NCBI GenBank assembly: GCA_963966275.1
Contig: CAWZYQ010000106.1
Location: forward strand, 1 to 13,427
From: UBA10427 sp003500135
GTDB taxonomy: Bacteria > Bacteroidota > Bacteroidia > Cytophagales > Cyclobacteriaceae
DNA: 13,427 bases
Direction of reading: 5' to 3'
Each line of letters begins with the position of its first letter. Positions within the stretch are counted from its first letter, which is position 1. A program made the position numbers and the translations under genes. This document shows positions 6,038 through 12,460 of the stretch, piece by piece. The notes beneath the pieces were generated by a model that was given only the letters and a program-made list of their open reading frames with translations, searched no databases and was not told the origin of the DNA.

Positions 6038-7255
6038 ATGACCAAAAAGAAAACCTATAAAGAATTACTGGATTTAAAGGAGCTGGAGCTGAATGCCCTG
6101 CTGGAAATTACGCAGGCAATCAATAACAATATGCCGGAAGCTTCTTTATATAAAATTTATAATTTCACACTTCGTGCCAATCTCAATATTGCTAAACTTG
6201 CTCTTTATGTTTTTGATGAAAAGTGGGGTTGCAAAGTGAATTTTGGTACCAGAAATAGCTTTACTGGTATTCCACTGGGTGAGGAAATGACCCAATATGA
6301 AAAGATCACCAACCTCAAGGTTGATGACGATTCTCCTTTCTCGGAGTTTGAAGTGGTGATTCCGGTGGCACACAAATCAAATAAACTTGCCATGGTTTTT
6401 ATCAATGGCAAAGCCGACAGGAGTGAAGTGGCCATTAATACCAATTTTGTACAGGCGCTGAGTAATATTATTATTGTGGCCATAGAGAATAAAAAACTGG
6501 CCAGAAGACAATTGGAACAGGAAATGTTGCGTAGAGAGCTTTCAATTGCCGGCCAGCTTCAGCGGTTTTTGTTTCCCAAAACACTACCCTACAATGACCA
6601 CCTAAAAATTTGTGCCTATTACGAACCACAACATTCCATCGGGGGTGACTATTACGACTATATCGCTTTGCGCGACGATCAGCACTTGTTTTGCGTGGCC
6701 GATGTATCAGGAAAAGGCATACCGGCGGCTATGTTGATGTCAAATTTTCAGGCATCACTTCGAATACTTACACGCCAAACCAATCTATTACAGGATGTAA
6801 TCACCCAGCTCAACCATCAAATTGTTAGCAATTCGAAGGGAGAGCATTTCATTACCGTATTTGTGGCGATTTATGATCGCAAAAGAAAGCGGATGAAGTA
6901 TGTAAATTCGGGACATAACCCGCCTTACCTTATTAAAAGTGATGGAAGCATGGAGGAGTTGACAAAAGGCAGCACCATATTGGGGGCCTTCGACCATTTG
7001 CCTGAAATTGAAGTGGGCATTTACGAAGATATCAGCGATTTTGGCATATTTGCCTACACCGATGGACTATCTGAAATGAAAAATGACGACGAAGTGGAAT
7101 TTGGTGAGGGCCGGATTTTGGAAGTATTGGAACAAAATAAAAATTCAGCGCCACGACAAATACAGGCTGCCATGATTTCAGCCATGCAAACCTTTAAAGA
7201 TGATCAACCACTGAATGATGATATCACTCTCTATTGTTGCCAGGTAAAAGCCTAA
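6038..7255 (+). CDS. SpoIIE/RsbU-type PP2C serine/threonine phosphatase with GAF-like N-terminus
   Basis: This 405-residue cytosolic protein has an N-terminal sensor-like domain (about 15-150) of GAF-like predicted pattern, a short coiled linker (150-175), and a SpoIIE-type PP2C phosphatase domain (about 175-403). Metal-binding motifs are complete: GGDYYD with D204, ADVSGKG with D222, YTDGLSE with D342 and NDDIT with D395; NSGHNP at 290-295 is also conserved. RsbU-like enzymes dephosphorylate anti-anti-sigma factors, but no STAS protein, HATPase anti-sigma kinase or sigma factor is adjacent, so the target is unknown. No membrane segments are seen. The gene begins 3 bases after the permease gene and ends 1 base before the deacetylase gene. 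Confidence 0.93.
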   Translation: MTKKKTYKELLDLKELELNALLEITQAINNNMPEASLYKIYNFTLRANLNIAKLALYVFDEKWGCKVNFGTRNSFTGIPLGEEMTQYEKITNLKVDDDSPFSEFEVVIPVAHKSNKLAMVFINGKADRSEVAINTNFVQALSNIIIVAIENKKLARRQLEQEMLRRELSIAGQLQRFLFPKTLPYNDHLKICAYYEPQHSIGGDYYDYIALRDDQHLFCVADVSGKGIPAAMLMSNFQASLRILTRQTNLLQDVITQLNHQIVSNSKGEHFITVFVAIYDRKRKRMKYVNSGHNPPYLIKSDGSMEELTKGSTILGAFDHLPEIEVGIYEDISDFGIFAYTDGLSEMKNDDEVEFGEGRILEVLEQNKNSAPRQIQAAMISAMQTFKDDQPLNDDITLYCCQVKA

Positions 7256-7256
7256 T

Positions 7257-7895
7257 ATGAGCATTGCTTTTCACAAAACACCCATAATCCTCGAGAAGAT
7301 CTTTCCAGGCCTCACCTGGAAAAGGGAACCTACTGCAGGGAAGAAGATATACCTTACTTTTGACGATGGGCCCGTTCCTGATTTGACCGAATACGTAATT
7401 GACCTGCTGGGGCAATATAATGCCAGGGCCACTTTTTTTTGTGTAGGGGATAATATCCGTAAATACCCTGAGATTTTGACAAAAGTTGATCGTGGAGGTC
7501 ATAGAATAGGCAACCATACTTTTCATCATGTAAAAGGTTGGAAAATGGGCCATCGGGCATATCTGGACGACATTGAACTTTGCGAAAAAATGATTAGGGA
7601 AAATGCTTCTGATCAACCGCTCAATCTGTTTCGACCGCCATATGGTCAAATCAAACCCGGACAGATCGGGCCGGTTGCTAAAAAGTACGAAATAATTATG
7701 TGGTCAGTGCTGGCCTACGATTTTGAAAAACGACTTAATACCAGGAATGCCATTAATAAATGCATTCAGTATTCTAAAAATGGATCCATCGTGGTTTTTC
7801 ATGATAATTATAAAGCCGAAAAAAATTTGAAAACGATTTTACCGGCATATCTTCAACATTTTTCCAATGAGGGTTTTACCTTTGCTCCATTGTAA
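7257..7895 (+). CDS. Polysaccharide deacetylase family protein (NodB domain)
   Basis: This 212-residue protein is a carbohydrate esterase family 4 (NodB) domain, the fold of metal-dependent N- or O-deacetylases acting on chitin, peptidoglycan or poly-GlcNAc. The motifs are in order: TFDDGP with D36 and D37; NHTFHHVKG with H87 and H91 as metal ligands; FRPPYG with R126; WSVLAYDF with D155 in place of the common D-W arrangement; and VVFHDN with H182. There is no signal peptide or membrane anchor, unusual for a wall-acting enzyme, so it may work inside the cell. The start at 7257 is one base after the phosphatase stop. The glycosyltransferase upstream makes an envelope-sugar role plausible but unproven. 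Confidence 0.92.
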   Translation: MSIAFHKTPIILEKIFPGLTWKREPTAGKKIYLTFDDGPVPDLTEYVIDLLGQYNARATFFCVGDNIRKYPEILTKVDRGGHRIGNHTFHHVKGWKMGHRAYLDDIELCEKMIRENASDQPLNLFRPPYGQIKPGQIGPVAKKYEIIMWSVLAYDFEKRLNTRNAINKCIQYSKNGSIVVFHDNYKAEKNLKTILPAYLQHFSNEGFTFAPL

Positions 7896-7905
7896 ATCCT
7901 GGCTT

Positions 7906-8679
7906 ATGCAATTAATAGAAACACACGCACATATATATTCCACAAAATTTGATGACGACCGTGACAATATCATCTCAAGGGCAAGGGATGTTGGCATATC
8001 ACAAATAATAATGCCGAATATTGACCACGGATCCATTGAAGGTATGTTGAAGCTGGAAACGCAATATCCGAAGCTTTGCCTGCCCACCATGGGTCTGCAC
8101 CCCTGTTCGGTTGATAAAGATTTTGAAAAGGAGTTGCAAACCGTTAAAGCCTGGCTGGATAAAAGAAAGTTTACGGCGATAGGTGAAATTGGTACCGACC
8201 TTTATTGGGACAAAACGAAATACGATTATCAGGTCGAGGCATTTAACCAGCAAGTGAATTGGGCAAAAAAGTACAGGCTGCCGATCATAATTCATTGCCG
8301 GGAGTCTATTGACCAAACCATCGAATTGGTGGAGCGATTGGCCGATGAAAATTTAACCGGTGTATTTCATTGTTTTACAGGAGATGAAAATCATGCACAG
8401 CGAATAATTGATTTGGGGTTTTATTTAGGAATTGGAGGTGTAGTGACCTTCAATAACGGTGGCCTGGCAGAAATCATGCATAAAATCCCGATGGAACGTA
8501 TTATCTTGGAGACCGATAGCCCTTATCTTGCACCCAAACCATACAGGGGAAAAAGAAATGAACCCGCCTATGTAATAGAGGTAGCAAAGAAAATAGCAGA
8601 ATTGAAACAACATACCATTGAGGATGTGGCGCAAATAACCACCCTAAATGCCCAAAAGCTTTTTAACTTAAATGGATAA
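7906..8679 (+). CDS. TatD-family metal-dependent hydrolase (DNase)
   Basis: This is a TIM-barrel metallohydrolase of the TatD family, cytosolic 3'-5' exonucleases acting on DNA. The metal ligands are visible: H7 and H9 in ETHAH, E94 in AIGEIGTD, H130 in IIIHCRE, H155 in FHCFTG and D204 in LETDSPYLAP. I chose ATG at 7906, giving 257 residues, because MQLIETHAH begins directly at the first strand, as is normal for the family. An upstream in-frame ATG at 7867 would add 13 residues lying within the deacetylase gene. With the chosen start, 10 bases separate it from the deacetylase stop. Its last 8 bases overlap the asparaginase start. Confidence 0.93.
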   Translation: MQLIETHAHIYSTKFDDDRDNIISRARDVGISQIIMPNIDHGSIEGMLKLETQYPKLCLPTMGLHPCSVDKDFEKELQTVKAWLDKRKFTAIGEIGTDLYWDKTKYDYQVEAFNQQVNWAKKYRLPIIIHCRESIDQTIELVERLADENLTGVFHCFTGDENHAQRIIDLGFYLGIGGVVTFNNGGLAEIMHKIPMERIILETDSPYLAPKPYRGKRNEPAYVIEVAKKIAELKQHTIEDVAQITTLNAQKLFNLNG

Positions 8680-9748
8680 GAATTATCGCATAGTAAACCT
8701 GAGTACCTCTTTCAAAGGCTCGCCAAAAGCCAATATCCTTATTATTTATACAGGTGGTACTTTGGGAATGGTTCACGATGAGTCCGGAGCCCTGGTAGCA
8801 TTAAAGTTCAACCAGATACTTAAGCATGTACCGTCCTTGAGGTCATTAGATCTTAAATTGACCGTTATTTCCTTTCCGGTACCGATCGATTCATCCAATA
8901 TCAATGTAACAGACTGGCAAAGTCTTGGTTACATTATTATTGAGAATTATCATCAGTACGATGGTTTTGTGGTTCTGCATGGCACAGATACCATGGCCTT
9001 TACAGCTTCTGCATTAAGTTTTATGTTGCAGGGCCTCAATAAGCCCGTAGTATTCACCGGCGCTCAGTTGCCCATCAGCGCTATACGTACCGATGCCCGT
9101 GCCAACCTGGTAACGGCGCTGGAAATAGCTGCGGCACAAAAGAACGGCAGGCCAATGGTGCCCGAAGTGAGTATCTATTTTGACTATCAGCTTATGCGCG
9201 GAAACCGGACCTTTAAAAAGCGTTCGGCCCAGTTTGCTGCTTTTGGATGTGAAAACTATCCGATACTGGCTAAGGCAGGGATAAGAATAGCATACAATGA
9301 ACCTGCTATTATGCCCTTTATTCCAGGAGATAACCTTATTTATAAGGATAAATTTGACACCTCTGTATTTATCCTGAAAATATTCCCTTCCATGGACGAA
9401 TCAATTACGCGCTATTTGCTTGATAAGCCCGGGTTGAAAGGGGTCGTGCTGGAATCATACGGGTCGGGCAATGCGCCAACGGAGCCATGGTTTTTAGACG
9501 CTTTGAAACAGGCTGTCGACAAGGGGGTGATTATATATAACGTATCTCAATTAATCGGAGGCATGGTGATGCATGGCCGATATGAGACCAGTAAATATCT
9601 TGACGATGCAGGTGTGATCAGTGGAAATGATATAACCCGTGAGGCGGCCATAGCCAAGTTAATGTTTTTGCTTGGAAATGAGCTGGATATAGAACAGGTA
9701 AAGCGAAAACTGGCGGTTCCGCTGACTGGCGAAATGGCCGTTTTGTAA
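8672..9748 (+). CDS. ansA: Type I (cytoplasmic) L-asparaginase
   Basis: This 358-residue enzyme hydrolyses L-asparagine to aspartate and ammonia. The two active-site threonine motifs are present: IYTGGTLGM with T27 and T30, the latter the expected nucleophile, and VLHGTDTMAF with T105 and D106. The absence of a signal peptide and the GAQLPISAIRTDARANL segment fit the type I (AnsA) branch rather than the periplasmic type II enzymes. The C-terminal domain (about 225-358) carries the conserved ESYGSGNAP. About 20 residues precede the first strand, somewhat longer than E. coli AnsA. Its ATG overlaps the TatD stop by 8 bases (ATGGATAA), suggesting translational coupling. It is the last gene of the run; no convincing terminator follows. 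Confidence 0.94.
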   Translation: MDKNYRIVNLSTSFKGSPKANILIIYTGGTLGMVHDESGALVALKFNQILKHVPSLRSLDLKLTVISFPVPIDSSNINVTDWQSLGYIIIENYHQYDGFVVLHGTDTMAFTASALSFMLQGLNKPVVFTGAQLPISAIRTDARANLVTALEIAAAQKNGRPMVPEVSIYFDYQLMRGNRTFKKRSAQFAAFGCENYPILAKAGIRIAYNEPAIMPFIPGDNLIYKDKFDTSVFILKIFPSMDESITRYLLDKPGLKGVVLESYGSGNAPTEPWFLDALKQAVDKGVIIYNVSQLIGGMVMHGRYETSKYLDDAGVISGNDITREAAIAKLMFLLGNELDIEQVKRKLAVPLTGEMAVL

Positions 9749-9798
9749 GCCGCCAAAAAACATGATAAAATTTGGATAAAGCGAATTTTATTGATTTA

Positions 9799-9828
9799 TT
9801 TGTGGCCTTGACATTGTGTATAAACAAG
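9799..9828 (+). promoter_or_regulatory. Weak candidate promoter for tRNA-Ser
   Basis: TTTG at 9799-9802 is followed after 18 bases by TAAACAAG (9821-9828), in an overlapping TATAAA context. The second element matches only the TAnn part of TAnnTTTG. A start a few bases later would leave almost no leader before the tRNA at 9835. Position is reasonable, sequence match is poor. Confidence 0.25.
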
Positions 9829-9834
9829 ATTCGA

Positions 9835-9923
<89 letters not shown>

Positions 9924-10001
9924 AGAAGCGTATAAATGTGTAATCAAATCAAGTTTCATTTAAATACTATTTAACCATTATAGAAGTCAAAAAACTGAAT
10001 T

Positions 10002-10844
10002 ATGAAAAAGTTATTTGTTCTATTGATGATTTCAGGGATCGTATCCCTGGGTTTTTCAACCAACAGCTTTGCGCAAACGGCAGAAGAAGGTACTGAAATG
10101 GCAGCAGACACAACCGCTGCGGAAGCAGATACCGCTGCCGCAGATGTAGAAGGTCCTGCCGAAGCCATTACTGAAGAAGTAATTGAAGAGCGCACCCCGG
10201 ATGAGGAAGTGACCTTTCACCAGGCAGTAAAAGAAAAGTTTATTGAAGGTGGATGGCAATTTATGTCAATCGTATTGGCTTGTCTAATCCTCGGTATGGC
10301 TGTTGCAATTGAAAGGATCATCACGCTGAACCTGGCGACCACCAACACTAAAAAGCTGTTGGCACAGGTTGACGAAGCCCTCACCAAAGACGGTGTGGAA
10401 GGAGCCAAAGAAGTATGTAAAAGTACAAGAGGCCCAGTAGCTTCTATCTTTACTCAAGGTCTTATGAGAATGTCGGAAGGTGTGGAAATGGTAGAGAAGT
10501 CTATTATTTCTTACGGTTCTGTAGAAATGGGCCGTTTGGAAAAAGGTCTGATCTGGATTTCACTTTTCATCTCTGTTGCACCTATGTTAGGATTTATGGG
10601 TACGGTAATCGGTATGATTGGCGCCTTCGATACCATTGAAGCAATGGGTGATATTCAGGCATCTGCGATTGCGGGTAACATTAAAGTGGCCCTTTTGACA
10701 ACAGTTGCAGGTTTGATCGTTGCAGTAATCCTACAATTTTTCTACAACTATCTGGTTTCTAAAATCGATTCACTGGTGAACCAAATGGAAGATGCTTCTA
10801 TTTCTTTCATCGACTTGCTGGTGAAGCACAATTTGACTAAGTAA
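10002..10844 (+). CDS. MotA/TolQ/ExbB proton channel protein with signal-peptide-like N-terminus
   Basis: This 280-residue protein is the pentameric channel subunit of an ExbB-ExbD type motor, which uses the proton motive force to drive TonB-dependent or Tol-type work across the envelope. Residues 1-24 resemble a signal peptide (MKKLFVLLMISG..., ending SFA before Q25). A very acidic, Ala-rich stretch at about 27-65 contains near-repeats such as AADTTAAEADTAAAD. Core membrane helices lie at about 88-105, 184-208 and 229-250. The signature MLGFMGTVIGMIGAFDTI is at 195-212 and ALLTTVAGLIVA at 230-241. A cytoplasmic helical region joins helices 1 and 2. Three genes of the same motor cluster follow. 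The client system is not shown; no TonB is present. Confidence 0.93.
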   Translation: MKKLFVLLMISGIVSLGFSTNSFAQTAEEGTEMAADTTAAEADTAAADVEGPAEAITEEVIEERTPDEEVTFHQAVKEKFIEGGWQFMSIVLACLILGMAVAIERIITLNLATTNTKKLLAQVDEALTKDGVEGAKEVCKSTRGPVASIFTQGLMRMSEGVEMVEKSIISYGSVEMGRLEKGLIWISLFISVAPMLGFMGTVIGMIGAFDTIEAMGDIQASAIAGNIKVALLTTVAGLIVAVILQFFYNYLVSKIDSLVNQMEDASISFIDLLVKHNLTK

Positions 10845-10868
10845 TTTCAAACTGTTGAATAAGATTTT

Positions 10869-11195
10869 ATGGATTTTATAGATATTTTAATATATGTATC
10901 TTATGGATTGGTAGGTATAGCACTGGTTTTGGCAATCATTCTACCATTGATAAGCGCATTTAGTAATCCTCAATCGCTTGTGCGTGGAGCAATAGGAGTA
11001 ATTGCCCTGGCGGTGGTTTTTGGAGTTGCATTTGCAATATCCGGTGATGAGGTCACGGAGGTTTACGCACGATTCAACGTAGGTCCTGAATTATCACAAT
11101 TCGTTGGAGCTACATTGACCATGATGTATTTATTGATCGTGATCACTCTTTTGGGAGTGTTCTTTACCGAGTTTAAAAAAGTATTTTCTAGATAA
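10869..11195 (+). CDS. Small three-helix membrane protein of the ExbB/ExbD cluster
   Basis: I do not recognise a named family for this 108-residue protein. It has three predicted membrane helices at about 8-30, 38-57 and 79-100. The 58-78 loop (GDEVTEVYARFNVGPELSQF) is the only sizeable polar part, and the C-terminus EFKKVFSR is short and basic. It starts 24 bases after the ExbB gene, and its TAA shares one base with the ATG of the first ExbD gene (TAATG), so it is translationally coupled to the motor genes. An accessory or assembly subunit of the channel is the most economical reading, but there is no direct evidence for function. Confidence 0.85.
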   Translation: MDFIDILIYVSYGLVGIALVLAIILPLISAFSNPQSLVRGAIGVIALAVVFGVAFAISGDEVTEVYARFNVGPELSQFVGATLTMMYLLIVITLLGVFFTEFKKVFSR

Positions 11196-11818
11196 TGGCT
11201 AAAAGAACGACACCGGAAATTAATTCTGCCGGGATGGCAGATATAGCATTCTTACTGCTTATCTTCTTCCTGGTGGCAACTACTTTGGCTACGGATAAGG
11301 GCTTGACCCTTCTCCTTCCACCAAAACCCGATGATACTGAAATAATTGATATAAAAATACCTGAACGAAATTTGTTCAAGGTATTGGTCAATTCTCAAGA
11401 CAGGGTACTGGTGGAAAATGAACCGGTTACAGATGTAACAGAAATCAGGGAAAGGGCCAAGAAATTCATTTTGAACTTCGGCAACCCTAAATCCCCGGAA
11501 GCTATTGAGTTGTACAATTCACTCCCGGGTGAATTAAAAGCCATGGTCGAACGAGTACCTGAATCATCGGACAATCCTAAAGACGCTATTGTATCTTTCA
11601 AAGCCGACCGCGGTACCAGTTATGAAATGTATATTGCCATACTGGATGAACTGCAGGGAGCTTACTACGAAATTTACGGAGCAAGGGTAGGTTTGTCAGC
11701 TGACGAGTTTAGAAAACTCGACCGTAAAAAACCGGAAGAAAAAGCCAAGTATGAACGCGCGCGTGAAGGGATGCCAATGAACATCTCTATTGCTGAACCA
11801 ACAAAAGTAGGAGGGTAA
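11195..11818 (+). CDS. ExbD/TolR family protein, long form
   Basis: ExbD proteins anchor in the inner membrane by one helix, sit inside the ExbB pentamer and reach into the periplasm. The helix here is about 12-33 (AGMADIAFLLLIFFLVATT), with D16 matching the essential proton-carrying aspartate (D25 in E. coli ExbD). At 207 residues it is clearly longer than E. coli ExbD (141 residues). The periplasmic domain begins with the usual strand pattern (LFKVLVNSQDRVLVENEPV) and has an inserted helical section at about 85-125. A charged tail follows (KLDRKKPEEKAKYERAREG), ending in PMNISIAEPTKVGG. It overlaps the upstream stop by one base and is followed after 2 bases by a second ExbD gene, so the motor may contain an ExbD heterodimer. 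Confidence 0.92.
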   Translation: MAKRTTPEINSAGMADIAFLLLIFFLVATTLATDKGLTLLLPPKPDDTEIIDIKIPERNLFKVLVNSQDRVLVENEPVTDVTEIRERAKKFILNFGNPKSPEAIELYNSLPGELKAMVERVPESSDNPKDAIVSFKADRGTSYEMYIAILDELQGAYYEIYGARVGLSADEFRKLDRKKPEEKAKYERAREGMPMNISIAEPTKVGG

Positions 11819-11820
11819 AT

Positions 11821-12285
11821 ATGTCAAAGTTTAAGAAAAAATCGGATACAAGCCAGGATATCCCAACGGCTGCATTGCCTGATATTATATTTATGCTTCT
11901 GTTCTTTTTCATGGTTTCTACCGTGATCAAAGACACCACTATTATGGTGGAGCAAAAGACGCCTAAGGCAACCCAGTTGAGGAAACTGGAGAAAAAATCT
12001 TTGGTGAGTTACCTATATATCGGTAAGCCATTGCAAACCGAAACATATGGTTTCGAACCAAAAATCCAGGCAAACGACGTATTTATTACCACTGACGACG
12101 TTACGCGATGGGTACAGGAAGAAAAAGGAAAGCTGAGTGAAGCTGAACAAGACCAGTTAACCGTTTCTATGAAAGTAGATGTAGAAGCAAAAATGGGTCT
12201 TATTTCGGATATTCAACAGGAACTTAGAAACGCCAACGCCCGAAAACTAATGTACGCTGCGGTTGGTGCAAGAAAGGACAAATAA
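11821..12285 (+). CDS. ExbD/TolR family protein, second copy
   Basis: This 154-residue protein has a basic N-terminus (MSKFKKKSDT), one membrane helix at about 17-37 (AALPDIIFMLLFFFMVSTV) and D21 at the position of the essential ExbD aspartate. The periplasmic domain includes a strand-rich section (LVSYLYIGKP, NDVFITTDDVTRWVQEE) and the C-terminal MYAAVGARKD pattern of the TolR/ExbD fold. It is only distantly similar to the preceding ExbD, so the pair is probably an old duplication with separate roles rather than a recent tandem copy. It is the last gene before the terminator at 12304. Confidence 0.93.
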   Translation: MSKFKKKSDTSQDIPTAALPDIIFMLLFFFMVSTVIKDTTIMVEQKTPKATQLRKLEKKSLVSYLYIGKPLQTETYGFEPKIQANDVFITTDDVTRWVQEEKGKLSEAEQDQLTVSMKVDVEAKMGLISDIQQELRNANARKLMYAAVGARKDK

Positions 12286-12303
12286 GTTTATAAATATGTA
12301 CAG

Positions 12304-12336
12304 AAAAGCCTCTTCAGATTTGGAGAGGCTTTTTTT
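12304..12336 (+). terminator. Intrinsic terminator of the ExbB/ExbD cluster
   Basis: AAAAGCCTCT (12304-12313) pairs with AGAGGCTTTT (12324-12333), with possible extension by a T-G and a C-G pair into the loop. A run of seven T (12330-12336) overlaps and follows the right arm. It begins 18 bases after the second ExbD stop. The A tract before the left arm also gives a T run on the minus strand, but only plus-strand genes are nearby. Confidence 0.85.
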
Positions 12337-12406
12337 ATGCCCGGAAAATTGCCGGAATACTATTTTTACCTATTTTGCGACGTTTGCCCTTATACAAATG
12401 AGACAA

Positions 12407-12423
12407 ATTCCCTATGGGGGAAT
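12407..12423 (+). promoter_or_regulatory. Small hairpin upstream of the MFS gene
   Basis: ATTCCC (12407-12412) pairs with GGGAAT (12418-12423) around the five-base loop TATGG. It lies 37 bases before the MFS start and has no T run, so it is not a terminator. It could be part of the leader RNA or a protein site; chance is a real alternative for six pairs. I found no good TAnnTTTG promoter between 12337 and 12460. Confidence 0.2.
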
Positions 12424-12460
12424 AATAAACCGGGGGCTGCTAAAATGAACCAAATTTTGT

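Noticed and set aside
7867..7905. Upstream ATG for TatD giving a 270-residue product
   Set aside because: The extra 13 residues lie in the end of the deacetylase gene, and the family normally begins at the strand carrying the HxH motif, as from ATG 7906.
9765..9791. Inverted repeat ATAAAATT / AATTTTAT after the asparaginase gene as a terminator
   Set aside because: The eight-pair stem is entirely A-T with an 11-base loop, and no uninterrupted T run follows. It is too weak to call as an intrinsic terminator.
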